From Mauremys mutica (lineage: Eukaryota; Chordata; Testudines; Geoemydidae): 64,000 nt of DNA. Of this stretch, positions 1 through 12,033 are shown one piece after another. The number at the start of each line of letters is the position of its first letter. The first letter of the stretch is position 1. The translations under genes were made by a program, and so were the position numbers. The notes beneath the pieces were generated by a model, which searched no databases, was not told the origin of the DNA, and was given only the letters and a program-made list of their open reading frames with translations. The stretch is taken from positions 72,398,618 to 72,462,617 of the forward strand of contig NC_059080.1 of the NCBI RefSeq assembly GCF_020497125.1, written 5' to 3'.

Positions 1-1711
1 CCCAGTACCTCCTTCTTATGAAATTATCTGAGGAAATTTCCTCAAAGACCCCTATAAAGTTTTCCTTCCTCTGATCCTTTCCCACACGTTTTTTCCTCTG
101 GAGGGTATGTTCGAGTCTAGTATTGGATATCACAAGGCTCTCACATTAAAAACACTTTTTATTAACATTCTATACAAGATGCAGCTTGGTTATTCGGCAT
201 ATTTATTTTTATATGATTCTGTTTCTTAGATATACATGAAAATCTTCAGTTAAATTTAAAACCAGCTACGAAGCACTTGGTTTTGGCTGGTGGATTATGA
301 CTTTGGAAGTAACTCAAGCTAGATAATTTGTATATTCCTGAATGCTGTATAATATCTTGCAATTTTCTCACATTTAAAAACAAATAATATTTCATTGCCT
401 GCTGTCACAACCATGAAATCCTGTGTCACTCACAGAGATACCAGAACCATGAGATGGGACATATTTACATATTTCACACTGGGAGTTTTGAAGTGTCCAT
501 TAAATACAATGTTCCCACTGCAAAAAATCTCATACATAGACATCACTTCTGTTTTAGACTTGTCCATTTCAGAGAAACAGGAGCAGCCTGGCCAGGGTTT
601 TGGTTTTTTTTTCAGTCTCCCCTGGCTGGAATGCTGCAGTACTGAACCCGGACATAAGTTCATTTCCTGTAGCTGAGAGAGCAGATGGAAGTATAAAAAT
701 CTCCTGTAATTGGCACCTGTTGTCATTCCTCTTAGGGCAGACTGAGAAACCTATGTTCTGAATCTACATTCTTCTGGTTCTCTTGGAGTGTATACTAGTC
801 CAGCATGCAGTTATACCACACATACCTTCCTGCAGCAAAACTGTTTAGCCCAGAATGCATGGGCTAGCAGATAGCACATCCCAGGAGAGCTTGCATTTAC
901 ATCAAATCAGGAATTCAACAATATCATGTGACTTATCTGACCAATCATAACTAAGCAACACAGATTGAATTATAAATATTCATGATCAACCAGAGAATAA
1001 AAAGTGTGAAAATGTATTTGTTGTACAAATTCAAATAACAAATACAGTTTAAAAATACCATGACCAGCTTGTAAATATTCAACTAGCAGAAAAAGAGGCT
1101 GAATACATTGTACCAATCATTCATTATGAATTATACACTCAACTCTATATGCTGTACAGTTTTAAAAAATATAATCTATCCTAGGTTCACACGTTTATCC
1201 AGGGTTGTAGAAAAACTATTGTATTATATTGGTTAGGAAACAATTTGTGATCACATAATTAAAGACTGTGCAGAAGGAAACAGAGTTGTGGTGCAGTGAC
1301 ATGTCTCTTCCTGCAAACTCTTAAGTTTGGACAGGCATTCTACCTTCTGGAACTTCCCATGGGAAAATACAGCTCTGCACCTCCCCCCCCCCCCCCCCAA
1401 CATGCCCGGGTGTGCTTTAATGGCCATAAGTGACCACTCAACTGCATTAAGATTCACTGTCTTTTCATTTATCTACTAGTATTTTTTTTTTTAAGATTTT
1501 ATATTTTGAAAACTGAATCGTAAGTATTCTATTTTCTGTTACTTTTAATTCATGGTACTGCAGCATAGCACTGAAGCATTACTAGATATGGATTTTAATG
1601 TGGTCAGAGAGGAGAAATAAGAATTCATCTTTAAGATTACCTGCTTTGTGTACAGATAGTCCAGTCATGACTTTAAATTATTATTGAAGTTTGCAGGAAG
1701 CATTCTTTGCC

Positions 1712-2478
1712 CAGGGGTGGGCAAACTTTTTGGCCCAAGGGCCACATTGGGGTTGCAAAACTGTATGGAGGGCCGGGTAGGGAAGGCTGTGCCTCCCCAA
1801 GCAGCCTGGCCTCCGCCCTCTATCCGACCCCTCCCACTTCCCACCCCCTGACTGCCCTGCTCAGAACCCCTGACCCATCCAACCCACCATGCTCCTTGTC
1901 CTCTAACTGCCCCCTCCCAGGACCCCCCACCCCTAACCACCCCCGGGACCCCACCCCCTATCCAACTCCTTGCTCCCAGTCCCCTGACTCCTCTGACCCC
2001 TATCTACACCCTCGCCCCTTGACAGGCCCCTCGGAACCCCACGCCTATCCAACCTTCCATGTTCCCCGTCCCCTGACCCCTATCCACACCTCTGCCCCCT
2101 GACAGGTCCCCCCTGGGACTCCCATGCTTATCCACTCCCCCTGTCCCCTGACCACCGCTCAGAACCTCCGCCCCATCCAATTGCCCTCTGCTCCCTGTCT
2201 GCCCCCCGGTACCCCCCTAGCCCCTTATCCAACCCTCTGGCCCCCTTACCATGCTGCTCAAAGCAGCATGTCTGGCAGCCACGCCGCCCGGCCGGAGCCA
2301 GATATGCTGCCACGCTGCTCGGCAGGAGCACACAACCCTGCCGCCCAGAGTGCCGCCTGTGCAGTGGTGTGACTGCAGGGGAGGGGGGACAGCAGGGGAG
2401 GGACTGGGAGCTCAAAGGCCGGGCAGGAAGGTCCCACAGGCCAGATGTGGCCTGCGGGCCATGGTTTGCCCACCTCTG
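1712..2478. mobile_element. hAT-like non-autonomous DNA transposon with C-rich interior
   Basis: The ends are inverted repeats: CAGGGGTGGGCAAAC on the left and GTTTGCCCACCTCTG on the right. This is the terminal type of hAT-derived MITEs common in turtle genomes. The inside (about 1780-2250) is a C-rich array of diverged units built around CCCCTGACCCCTATCCA-like motifs. It creates long open frames on both strands that are composition artefacts. The flanking 8-mers do not match, so the target duplication has decayed or the ends are off by a base or two. Confidence 0.7.
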
Positions 2479-2524
2479 GTCTGTACCCAGCTATGTTAAA
2501 ATGTGCATTCATTTATTGATGAAT

Positions 2525-2960
2525 AAGGCTGCTAGTCTGTGACGGAGGTCATGGCTGACGCACACACACCGCTAGGAGCAGCGGTGGTCTCAGGCCACCC
2601 ACCTCATCTCCAGCAGCAGCAGCTGTCCCAGGCCACGCACCACTGCCCAGCTCCCCCCTCCTCGCTTCCCACCAGCAGCAGCAGGGGTCCCGGGCCGTGT
2701 GCCGCTGCCCCTCCACAGCACCTGCGGGGGTCCTGGGCTGCACACACCCCCCCCGAACACCTATGGCACCCCGCAGGCCGCACACACCCTCAAAAGTACC
2801 CGCAGTGCTCCCGGGACTCTCCCTGCCTCAGAGCACCCAAGGTGTAGTCGGGTATATAGTACAAGTCATGAACAGGTCATGGGCCATGCATTTTTGTTTA
2901 CTACCTGTTACCTGCCCATGACTTTTACTAAAAATACCTGTGACTAAAACGTAGCCTTAC
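2525..2960. mobile_element. Non-autonomous DNA transposon with 8-9 bp target duplication
   Basis: The segment is flanked by TGATGAATA at 2517-2525 and again at 2961-2969. The ends are roughly inverted: AAGGCTGC on the left, GTAGCCTTAC on the right. The right part carries the alternating motifs CATGAACAGGTCATGGG and CCCATGACTTTTACT, which fold back on each other. The left interior is GC-rich and contains chance ORFs. An 8-9 bp duplication suggests a hAT-type element, but the terminal bases are not the classic CA...TG, so the superfamily is uncertain. Confidence 0.6.
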
Positions 2961-4721
2961 TGATGAATATATAAAACTTCAGAAAGTTTAAACAGGTTTT
3001 TATAAAAGCCTGGTTTAAATCAAGGTTGCTAATAAGAATAAGAGATCTTAAATGTATAATCTCTTTAATACTAAAGATTTAAATAAACCTGTCTGTGAAT
3101 AATAGGTGGTTGAGATTGTTCCCTGTGTAATACAGGTGATTTGGGAGATGTTTCCCAAGGCATATTAATCTCTGCTAGGAAGAAAATATATATAAATAAT
3201 AACTATACAGATGCCAAGCTAAAAGAAAGTGTTAGCAAGGGGATTCTTTCCCAGCTACTAGGTGATCTAAACAGGTGGGACCCATTGTGCTTAAGCAGCT
3301 GATTAGAAATTAAAAGAAATTCTAGATGGGATCATATTACAGCAATATTGACTTGCCTGCTTTGCTAGTCCATGGCAGTTGAAGACATTTATTTTAATTG
3401 GCAGATGTATTAAGTCTTTCTTCTGGTGTATAATTAGGGGGCAGATTGGACATATTGGCTAATCCATTCAACTTCTTTGTTTCTCACAGCCACAAGCAAT
3501 TCTTTTAGTAACACCCACTGGAAGAAAAATTGAAATACTACTGTACTGAGCTGGTCTTTTTAAGAGTTCCCCTCTGCCACCTGTTACATACAGCATTGTT
3601 TTCTTTCTGGGGACATCTTAATAAGAATCACCAATATGCCCAGTAAATCATAAAGCCATTTTATAAAGAGACATAATTGCAAATTTATCAAATGAATGAG
3701 GCAGAGATCTAGAGTCATGCTCATTTATACAGCAAGCTTTATTGTGCTAATTTTCATTGTGGCTACTAAGTCACCTGGTAAATAAACAAATAATTTAATC
3801 ATATGTGAGTGTTAGTCAATAATTTCACTATAATGCTAGTGAAATCATATAATGTGTCTAGATAATCTACTGCTAAAATACTTTTGCTGAATCTAAAATA
3901 AATGTTGAAGCAAATCTGATGGACAATTTACAAGTAGTGTTAGATACTATTAAACTATTTTTTGTCATAACAATATACGTCCTATTATAAAGTGGGATCT
4001 CCCATTATTACTTGGAATATAGTTTAATCTTTTATTAATAAGTTAGTGTTATAAATAACTTTTCAGCATTCCTCACTGCAGTACAGCCAGCGCCAAGACC
4101 TCCAAAATAAGAACACAGAATTAAGAGGCTTTAGGTATATTTTTAACCTGAAATACATGCACAATTGAGAGGTGGGGCCTTCCTCTCCATCTCTGTCTCC
4201 CTACTTGGCTGCTAGGAGAGATAGGTGGGGTAAAAGAGCATCTTTTTTTTTTTTTTCACTCACTCTCACATGGAATAGGGGTGGATGGCAGCTTCTGTTT
4301 CTCCAGCCAGGAGATTTCATGTGGATTCCTCTCTCCATTCCATGTAGGGGGACACCGTAGGTCAGATCCTTACCCTACTTTGGCCTCTTTGCCCTGATGG
4401 CAACATAAAGGGGCATAAAGCAGGCTAAACCAGCCAGATGAGGATTTCCTTGGCATTGAGGAATCCCCGGATAATGTATGGGCATGGCTGTGCAAAAAGG
4501 GGGGCTGGTAGCACTGCTGCACTCAGGCAATCCCTTGCTGCCAAAACAGCCCCTTATAGTGACACATGGCTGGGCTGGATGTAGAGGATCCCTGAGGTTT
4601 CTGTATGTTGCAGCAAGGCCAAACTAGATCTCTGCCAGCTCCAAGACTGGGAAACACAAATATGACATTACACCACTTTTGCTACCACCACCACAAATCC
4701 TGTGCTGATCGCCTTTGAGCC

Positions 4722-4844
4722 TAGGGTGACCAGACAGCAAATGTGAAAAATCGGGATGTGGGTGGGGGGTAATAGGAGCCTATATAAGAAAAAGACCCCC
4801 AAATCGGAACTGTCCCTATAAAATTGGGACATTTGGTCACCCTA
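4722..4844. mobile_element. Short MITE with GGGTGACCA termini (TA flanks)
   Basis: The terminal inverted repeats GGGTGACCAGA and TGGTCACCC are each bordered by TA, as in Tc1/mariner-type insertions. The interior has further inverted pairs (AATCGGGA against TCCCTATAAAATTGGGA). A related but longer copy lies at 55268-55544. Assignment to Tc1/mariner rests only on the TA flanks. Confidence 0.65.
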
Positions 4845-5366
4845 TTTGGTAGCCAGAATTGACGGTGAGCCAAATAGCTCTTATGCCACTGCCTCCATTT
4901 GCTCATCTTCCCTTGGTCTGTCTGGTTGTGGAAAGCTCTAGCCTTTATTACCTTACCACATTTCAAGAAACTTAATTTTCAAAACTGTAAATGATCTCAG
5001 GGCTGTTGAAGTACATTACTTATTCACAATGAACCAAGTTCTGATCTCAATTAAACCAATATAAATCCAGAGTAACTCTACTGACTTAGGTACAAATGAG
5101 ATAGAATCTCTCCCCCATGAATATGTAAAGTATTCAAAGTATTCATTGTCAGCTAGTGCTGACAATGCAACACCTTTAAAGTAATTTAGTGTTGTTGAAA
5201 AGAAAAGAAGAGAAGCACAGACAAGATGTTTCACTTTATTATTGTCCTGTAATAGTATAGTAGAGTCATAAATTCAGACACGAAGAATGGGGCTTTCCTT
5301 AGATTGTGTACCTTGTTTTTTTATTAAAGAACATGTGTGTGTGAAAGGAAGGCCTACATGAGAAAG

Positions 5367-5445
5367 GTTTCAGAGTAGCAGCCGTGTTAATCTGTATCCG
5401 CAAAAAGAACAGGAGTACAGGTGCCACAAGTACTCCTGTTCTTTT
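5367..5445. mobile_element. 79-bp Penelope-like end fragment with foldback and 12-bp target duplication
   Basis: The insert is flanked by perfect 12-bp direct repeats TACATGAGAAAG (5355-5366 and 5446-5457). It starts with the same roughly 35-bp tail seen at 18512 (GTTTCAGAGTAGCAGCCGTG...). Next come AAAAAGAACAGGAGTAC and then the same terminal sequence in reverse orientation (AAGTACTCCTGTTCTTTTT). The result is a hairpin with GAACAGGAGTAC arms. The sequence matches the 3' end of the Penelope-like element at 18512-19876. Confidence 0.8.
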
Positions 5446-6517
5446 TACATGAGAAAGAAATCACAAATGTGAAAATATTGCTCCTGTCTTACTGTCAGTG
5501 TACTGTGACATATTTTATTTTAGATCTCATGAAGTACCAGTTGGCACGATAAAAATGCCTCGGGGGTTTACACATGCAATTGTATTTGGAACAATTCCAT
5601 GCATTTTCTATATATTGTCCACTGCCCTTTAGATGTGAACACACCCCCTAGCATAGCATAATTATAAAGGTGATTAATATAATCTCTAACTCTCAGTCTT
5701 TGTTATCTACAATATAATTAACAGCCAGAGACAAGATGTTAAACATCTGGAAAAGCTAGGAATGAGCTTATATCGTCAGAAAAGGTAGTAAAAAATCCAT
5801 ATGAAGTCACTTATTCATGAAGATTTCAATTCAGTACCTTAAACAGGCACTCAGCCAGGGAGGGGAGAACTACTAATCAATACTACAATTTACAAAGTAG
5901 TTTTTTGACAAACTCTGATAGTTAGAACTATCTAATTATGTCACTTTTTAACCATTGTCATTTAACAAGTTTTCAGTTTTCAACTCTAGTGGATTATAAG
6001 GAATATTCTATGGAATAGCTTTTTTAATTTTGTCCACTCTCATACTGGACAAAACTCCATTAACTGAATATTCAACAACATTCAGTGAAATGCTTGTATT
6101 TCACTTATTAAATTGTATGAACATAGAGGGGTAATGTTTGTTTATGCAGAGGTTTATGGATTTCCTTGTTAGCATCTGCCTTTTTCTCTTATCCGAACCC
6201 CAGTGAAATCTTACTAGATATTAATTGGTGCCTGGACTGCACAACAGATATCTGCTTCTTTCTTTTAAGATAACCATAGTCTGCAGTTGGTGGCCATGTA
6301 TGAAACAACTGTCCTCATATATCATTTATTATTATTCCTCAGCAAAAATATCCCAGGAGGGCCAAATTAAAGTTAACTTACTTTAATCTTTCTCAACGCA
6401 GTTGGCCAGTCTCAAATCAGTTCTGCTCTTTACATTTGTAGGACAGTTATTTTAAATATCATTGAAGGTTGCTGCAAATATTTGTGTGGTTTTGATGCAG
6501 CACATTGGGCTTGTATT

Positions 6518-6790
6518 CAGGGGCGGCTCCAGGTCCCAGCATGCCAAGCGCGTGCTTGGGGCGGCACGCCGCGGGGGGCGCTCTACCGGTCGCCGGAAGG
6601 GCGGCAGGTGGCTCCGGCGGACCTCCCGCAGGTGTCTCTGTGGAGGGTCTGCTGGTCCCGCGGCTTCGGTGGAGCATCCGCAGGCACGCCTGCGGGAGGT
6701 CCACCGGAGCCGCGGGACCGGTGACCGGCAGAGCACCCCCCGCGGCGTGCTGCCGTGCTTGGGGCAGCGAAATGGCTAGAGCCACCCCTG
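6518..6790. mobile_element. GC-rich palindromic hAT-type MITE, perfect 8-bp target duplication
   Basis: The element is flanked by CTTGTATT at 6510-6517 and 6791-6798. The ends are inverted: CAGGGGCGGCTC and GAGCCACCCCTG. The middle is an extended imperfect palindrome (GGCTCCGGCGGACCTCCCGC paired with GCGGGAGGTCCACCGGAGCC) and very CpG-rich. ORFs of 80-139 codons on both strands are by-products of this composition. Confidence 0.9.
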
Positions 6791-6959
6791 CTTGTATTCC
6801 AAATATAGCTTGGGATTACTACAAAGTTTGCCTGACTCTATGTTCCTCCTTCACCTTTTGGGTGCCAGATGAGTCTATGGAAGTAAAATATTTAAAAGTG
6901 CTTAAGATGCATTATAAGAAATGACTTAGGCTCAATCCCATTGACTTTCAGTGAGACTA

Positions 6960-7263
6960 GGCTGATCTATACTTAAACAGTTTTACTAGTATAGTTATAT
7001 CAGTAAGGGATGTGATTTTTTTTGTTGTTGCTGATGTAGTTATGCTGGTAAAAGCTCTTGTGTAGATACAGCTATACCAGTATAAAGCATTTTATACTGA
7101 GATCGTTTATTTTCTATACTAAATTGAAATAAGCAATAGCAGCATACGCACTCTTTTACCTATATAATTGCATTTACACTGGGGGATGGGTTGGTGGAGG
7201 GAAGGGGTGGATTGTCACTCAAAACTAGTTAAAGTCACAAAACTTGTAAGTATAGACATGACA
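6960..7263. mobile_element. MITE with CTATACTTA-type termini
   Basis: The left end contains CTGATCTATACTTAAACAG and the right end, read in reverse complement, contains TGTCATGTCTATACTTACAAG. Internal GTGTAGATACAGCTATACC motifs are typical of a family whose members begin with GTCTACACT. Related sequence occurs at 16508 and 17300. Boundaries are approximate and no target duplication was resolved. Confidence 0.5.
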
Positions 7264-7314
7264 TTAGGCGTCTAAGAGATTTTTGAAAAGGGGACTTAGG
7301 CATTTTTTTTAATT

Positions 7315-8122
7315 TTACCCAGTGTCAGCCCCCTGCCCCCGCAGGATCAAACCCAGCAGCACTGGCAGGAGACCAGGGTGCTCAGTGCCCCCCCCCCCCA
7401 AGATCGCAGGTCCAGTGTCACCGGCTAGAGCAGGCTATGGCACTAGGACCTCAGTGGTAGGCAGGTAGGGCAGGCTGCGCAGATGAGCTATGTGAAGCTG
7501 AGGTAGGAGACCAGCGAGCACAGGGAGGTGGTGCAGGGGCTAGGGCCACAGGATGCACAGGGAGGGAGTTTAGGGGGCTGGGGACTAGGGAGGAGGGGCA
7601 GGGAGCTCAGGCTGCAGGGCGGGGGGTGAAGCCTGTGTATGGGGGACAGACTCTAGGTGGGGGGACTGTTGGCAGTTCCTGGATGGGTACTGGGGGCAGT
7701 TGCTGGAGGGATGCTGGGGGGCAGTCCCTCGGTGGGGGGTTGGATGCATGGGGGACAGGATGTTGGAGGGGGCAATCCCTGGGGTGGGGGCATTCTGCCT
7801 TGGACAGAGTATTCTGTCTCTACATGGCAGCCACCTGTGCCAGCCCAGTGTGGGGGGAGAGCAGTGTCCGGATGCTGGGGGGACAGTCTCAGGGAGGTTG
7901 GGTGATGGGGGCGTTCCCTGTCTGGGGGGCAGCCCCTGGTGGGGGGGCTGGGTTCATGGGGGGGAGTCCCTGGCAGGGAGGGCACACTGCATTGGGCAGG
8001 GCGCCCCACCTTTGCAGGCAGGCTCTGCAACCGCACTTTCCGGGTGCTCATCCCAGCCGCACTGCCAGCAGCAGCACAGAAGTGAGGGTGGCAGTGAAGC
8101 ATGCCATGCCACCCTGGCAGTA
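7315..8122 (+). repeat. G-rich minisatellite-like tract
   Basis: Roughly 800 bp of strongly G-skewed sequence contains diverged units around TGGGGGGCAGTCCCTGG, denser from 7560 to 8000. Both strands carry ORFs of 80-165 codons with low-complexity Gly/Trp or Pro/Ser proteins, so these are not taken as genes. Sequence at 8340-8370 (GGTTGAGAACCAC) resembles the end of a hAT element, so the tract may be the interior of a decayed hAT-type transposon. That link is inference. Confidence 0.5.
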
Positions 8123-8374
8123 AGTTAATTTTAACAGTAAATGTTTTGACTTATTTTCTCATTTAAAATACTCTTGGTAGACAGTGTTAAAATGAATGGT
8201 ACTATATTGATTTGAATCGTGTTGCTGTCATATAACAAATAATAAACCTTTTTTTCTTTTTTTTGGTAGATGGACAGGTAGTATATATATTGTGTGGATG
8301 CTGCCCACATAACGTATAGAGAGCTGCATATGTGCTCCACAATGGTAAATAGGTTGAGAACCACAAGTCTAACC

Positions 8375-9142
8375 TGTTCTTAAAAACCTCCAATGATGGA
8401 GATTGCACAAGCTCCCTCGGTAACCTATTCCAATACCTAACCTTATAATTAGAAAGTTATTCCTATATCTAACCTAGATCTCCCCCACTGCAGATTAAGC
8501 CAATTACTTCTTGTTCTACCTTCAGGGGACATGACGAACAATTGATCTCCATCCTTTTTATAACAGCCCTTCAGGGGACATGACGAACAATTGATCTCCA
8601 TCCTTTTTATAACAGCCCTTAACATATTTGAAAACTATTATGAGGGGCCCCCTTGGTTGTCTTCTCCCAAGACCAAACTTGCCCAGTTTTTTAAATCTTT
8701 CATCAAAGGTCAGGTTTTCTAAATCTTTTATTATTTTTATAGCTGTCCTCTGAACTCTCTCCCATTTGTCCACATATTTCCTAAAGTGTGACATCCAAAA
8801 CTGGACATCGTACTCTAACTGGCGACTCACCAGCGCTGAGTAGAATGGAACAATTACCGCCGGTGTCTTACATACTATACTCCCATTAATACATCCCTTT
8901 TTCACAACTGCAGTACTACCTCTTAGACTCTCCTCTCTCTTAGTTACTCTCCCTTTTGTAATTGTGCATTTGACTTTTCCTTCCTAAGTGTAGTACTTTG
9001 CCCTTGTCTTTATTGAATTGAATCTTGTTGATTTCAGACTAATTCTCTAATTTCTCCAGGTCCTTTTGAATTCTAATCCTGTCCTCCAAAGTGCTTCCAA
9101 CCCCTCCCAGCTTGGTGTCATCCACAATTTTATAAACATAAT
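8375..9142 (-). mobile_element. CR1 LINE, 3' part of a 5'-inverted copy
   Basis: The reverse strand encodes the C-terminal part of a CR1 reverse transcriptase. It runs from the (V)DDTKLG motif near 9110-9140 through conserved C-terminal sequence including YSALVSRQLEYDVQFW to the 3' UTR. The stretch GAACTCTCTCCCATTTGTCC on the + strand marks the coding end region. It contains stops and a 49-bp tandem duplication. At 9142 it meets, head to head, a + strand piece of the same element. Confidence 0.85.
8519..8616. repeat. Perfect 49-bp tandem duplication inside the CR1 3' region
   Basis: The unit beginning CCTTCAGGGGACATGACG and ending TTTTTATAACAG occurs twice head to tail with a period of 49 bp and no visible mismatch. 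The unit is single-copy in other CR1s, so this is a local duplication in this copy. Confidence 0.9.
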
Positions 9143-9620
9143 CTCCACTCCAGTTAGCCTGACTTCAATACCTGGAAAGATACTTTGATTAAACAATCAA
9201 TTTGTAATCATCTAGAGGATAATAAAGTGCTAAGTAATAGCCAACATTAATTTATCATGAACAAACCATGCCAAAATAACCTAATTTCCTTCTTTGATGG
9301 GGTTACTGGCCTGGTGGATGGGTGGTATAAGTAGACATGATACAACTTCATGTTTAGTAAATCTTTTCACACAGCCCCACATGATAGTCTCATAAGCAAA
9401 CTAGGGAAATATGGTCTAGATGAAATTACTATAAGGTGGGTGCACAATTGATTGAAAGACCATATTTAAAGAGTAGTTATCAGTGGTTCACTGGGAGAGT
9501 ATATCTAGCAGGGTCCACAGTGGTCTGTCCTGTGTCCAGTACTATTCAATATTTTCATTAATGATTTGAATAATGGAGTGGAGAGTATGCTCATAAAATC
9601 TGTGGATGACACCAAGCTTA
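9143..9620 (+). mobile_element. CR1 LINE, inverted 5' segment of the same copy
   Basis: The + strand carries CR1 reverse-transcriptase sequence from the PVSLTSIPGK-like block (9143 onward) to GTGGATGACACCAAGCT (about 9600-9617). It ends at the consensus position where the adjoining reverse-strand piece begins. Both pieces share about 40 bp around the DDTKL codons. The junction at 9140-9145 has the 3-bp overlap CCA. The frame is broken by stops. Confidence 0.8.
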
Positions 9621-11638
9621 TTATGCACTTGCTTAACTTAACACATTATGAATAGTCTCACTGAAGGGATTACTCTCACAGTATGTAAAGTTAAGCAGAT
9701 GCATAAGTCTTTACAGTATCAGAGCCCAAAGTCAGTACTAAAAATTACTACAGTTTTCCTTGAAATAGTGTACTACCTAAATGTAATTGAAATTCAATAC
9801 AACATTTTTTATAACTGAGCTATTTTTACATTACACCTTTTAAATTATACTGTACTTCTCTTTCATTCAGAATTGTTTCCCATGTCTTAATCATCCTATT
9901 TAAAATGTTCAGTTTATATTCTATTAAAAATTTCACTTAGGCCCTAACACATGCTTAATTGGCATACATGAGTAGTCCTATTGGGATTGCTTGTGCATAA
10001 ATTTAAGCATATGCGTAAGTGTTTGCAGAATTGGAGCCTGAGACCTTGTTCAACAAATCCCTCTGAACCATATTTAATAGTTTAATTTTAACATTTTTCT
10101 TTTGTTAATATTTGTTCTAGTTTTCTTTCTTTAGAGGTTTATTCTAGCAGTAATACTAGATAACTACAGTAGGTTTATAAGGAATCCCAAACTTTAAGTG
10201 GTAAACCTAGTGAAACAATCATCTAGTGCACTTCCTTTAAAAACAGGACTGAATTACATCATTTGAACCTTCTTGATTTAGGAAGTTCCATTTTGGAGGC
10301 TTTTTAATGCAAGGATATTTTGGACATCAGCCATCAGTCAATTGGAATAAAGTGTGTGTTTATGTTAAAAGCAGCCAGCCAAATCCTAAGGTGGTGTAAA
10401 TGGCATATCTCCATTGACTTTGCTGATTTACAGGCTGAGGATCAGGCCCAATATTTTTATTTACTAATTTATCAGAAGATAATTGCCAATACAGAATAAA
10501 TATAAAATATTTCTGCATTGTGTAAGATGTATGTGCTATTTATCTTCAGAAATGAAGGCTATTCTGATAGGTTTGTAATTATTTGCAAAATATCTCATGG
10601 TCTTAGTACCCAGTATTTGCAGAAGGCTTGAAATCAGCATCTACCTGTGGGTTTTATTTAAAAAGAGCTTCGTTCATCTATCTAGGCTTCAGTCCAACAG
10701 AGTGTTCAGCTCATATTGAACATTATGCCCAACATCAATGTGACTCCGCATGGCCATAAATGTTATGTAAATTGATCATTTTTCAGGATCTGGGCCTTAG
10801 TTTACACACATTTTTATAAATTATTCATCAAAATATAAATATATCCCAACTCCTGCAAGACTGTAGGACAAAGGTACCCTTTGTGTAAGCAGGTTCTACT
10901 AAAACTTACTTCAGCTGGGCTTGTGCCTGCTGACACCAATGCTGAAGTTGGGCCAGTAATTTTTCTTTTTGTACACTCTATTTTATTGCTTGAAGAATAT
11001 GGACTTCCCAGACTGAGAAATATTACTTTAATTCATTTTACTTTAAAACAAGTTCCAAAACTCCATAATGTAATACAATAAGCATCCTGATTCTAATTTT
11101 ACAGGAATTAGACTTAAAGACTCATGTTAGTAAGAGACATTTTGGTACGAATGATCACAGATTAATAATTCTAGGAGAGAAGCCAGTCTTAAAGTACAGC
11201 TCTTTAATTTCACCAAGTTTGGGCCAAATGTATCCTTGTTGTAACTCCCATTAAGTCAGTAGAAAGACCAAGAAAGAAGCTGACACATTTTGCTCAACTA
11301 GACAGTATAAAAGTTCAAAAGGTAAAAAGCATTTGTCATCTCAAATCCATTATCATAAGTGTCTTTATTTAAGTTTTAAATTACACTTGGCATTTCTGTG
11401 CTGGAGGTACCATCTCTTTGAAAAGAAATGTCACTTCTGACAATAATAGTATGAGAATGTAATAGAAAGGAATGTGAGCAAGTTCCCATCCTGCTTTAAC
11501 AATGGTTTTTGCTATCCTAGAAGAACATTGGTGTTTTAGTTGTGTTCTGCTTTGCATAGGTGCACCAGGAGGAAGATGAGCAAATGGAGCCTCTCTTCTC
11601 TCTCCCAACACTCCTCTCAATTTTATGGCTGTCCTTGT

Positions 11639-12033
11639 CAGGGCCGCCCAGAGGCGGGGCAAATGGGGCAATTTGCCCAAGGCCCCGGGTCCCGCAGGGG
11701 CCCCCACGAGAGTTTTTCAGGGCCCCTGGAGCGGGGTCCTTCACTCACTCCGGGGGCCCCGGAAAACTCTCGTGGGGCCCCTGGAGCTTCTTCCTCTCTG
11801 GGTCTTCGGAGGCAGGGGGGTCCTTCTGCCCCGCGGTGGAAGGACCCCCCGTCACCAAATTACCGCTGAAGCGGGACCCGCCGCTGAAGTGCCAGGTCTT
11901 TGGTGGTAATTTGGCGGCGGGGGGCCCCCGCCGCAGGTCTTCAGAGCGGAAGGACCCCCCACCGCCAAATTCAGCAGCGGGGGCCCCCCACTGCTGAAGA
12001 CCCCAGGCCCCCTGAATCCTCTGGGCAGCCCTG
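11639..12033. mobile_element. hAT-type MITE with perfect 8-bp target duplication
   Basis: GTCCTTGT flanks both sides (11631-11638 and 12034-12041). The termini are CAGGGCCGCCCAGAGG and CCTCTGGGCAGCCCTG. The interior is GC-rich, with repeated GGGGCCCCYRCCGCNGGTCTTC-like units. ORFs of up to 145 codons inside are composition artefacts. Confidence 0.9.

Noticed and set aside
1665..2847. Overlapping ORFs of 62-131 codons on both strands
   Set aside because: They lie in the C-rich interior of a hAT-type element and a GC-rich MITE, with low-complexity Pro/Ser/Gly translations and no domain.
6452..6924. ORFs of 80-139 codons
   Set aside because: Produced by a GC-rich palindromic MITE; the same composition yields open frames on both strands.
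7626..8128. 165-codon and related ORFs
   Set aside because: Gly/Trp-rich translation of a G-skewed tract; no start context, no splice logic, no known domain.
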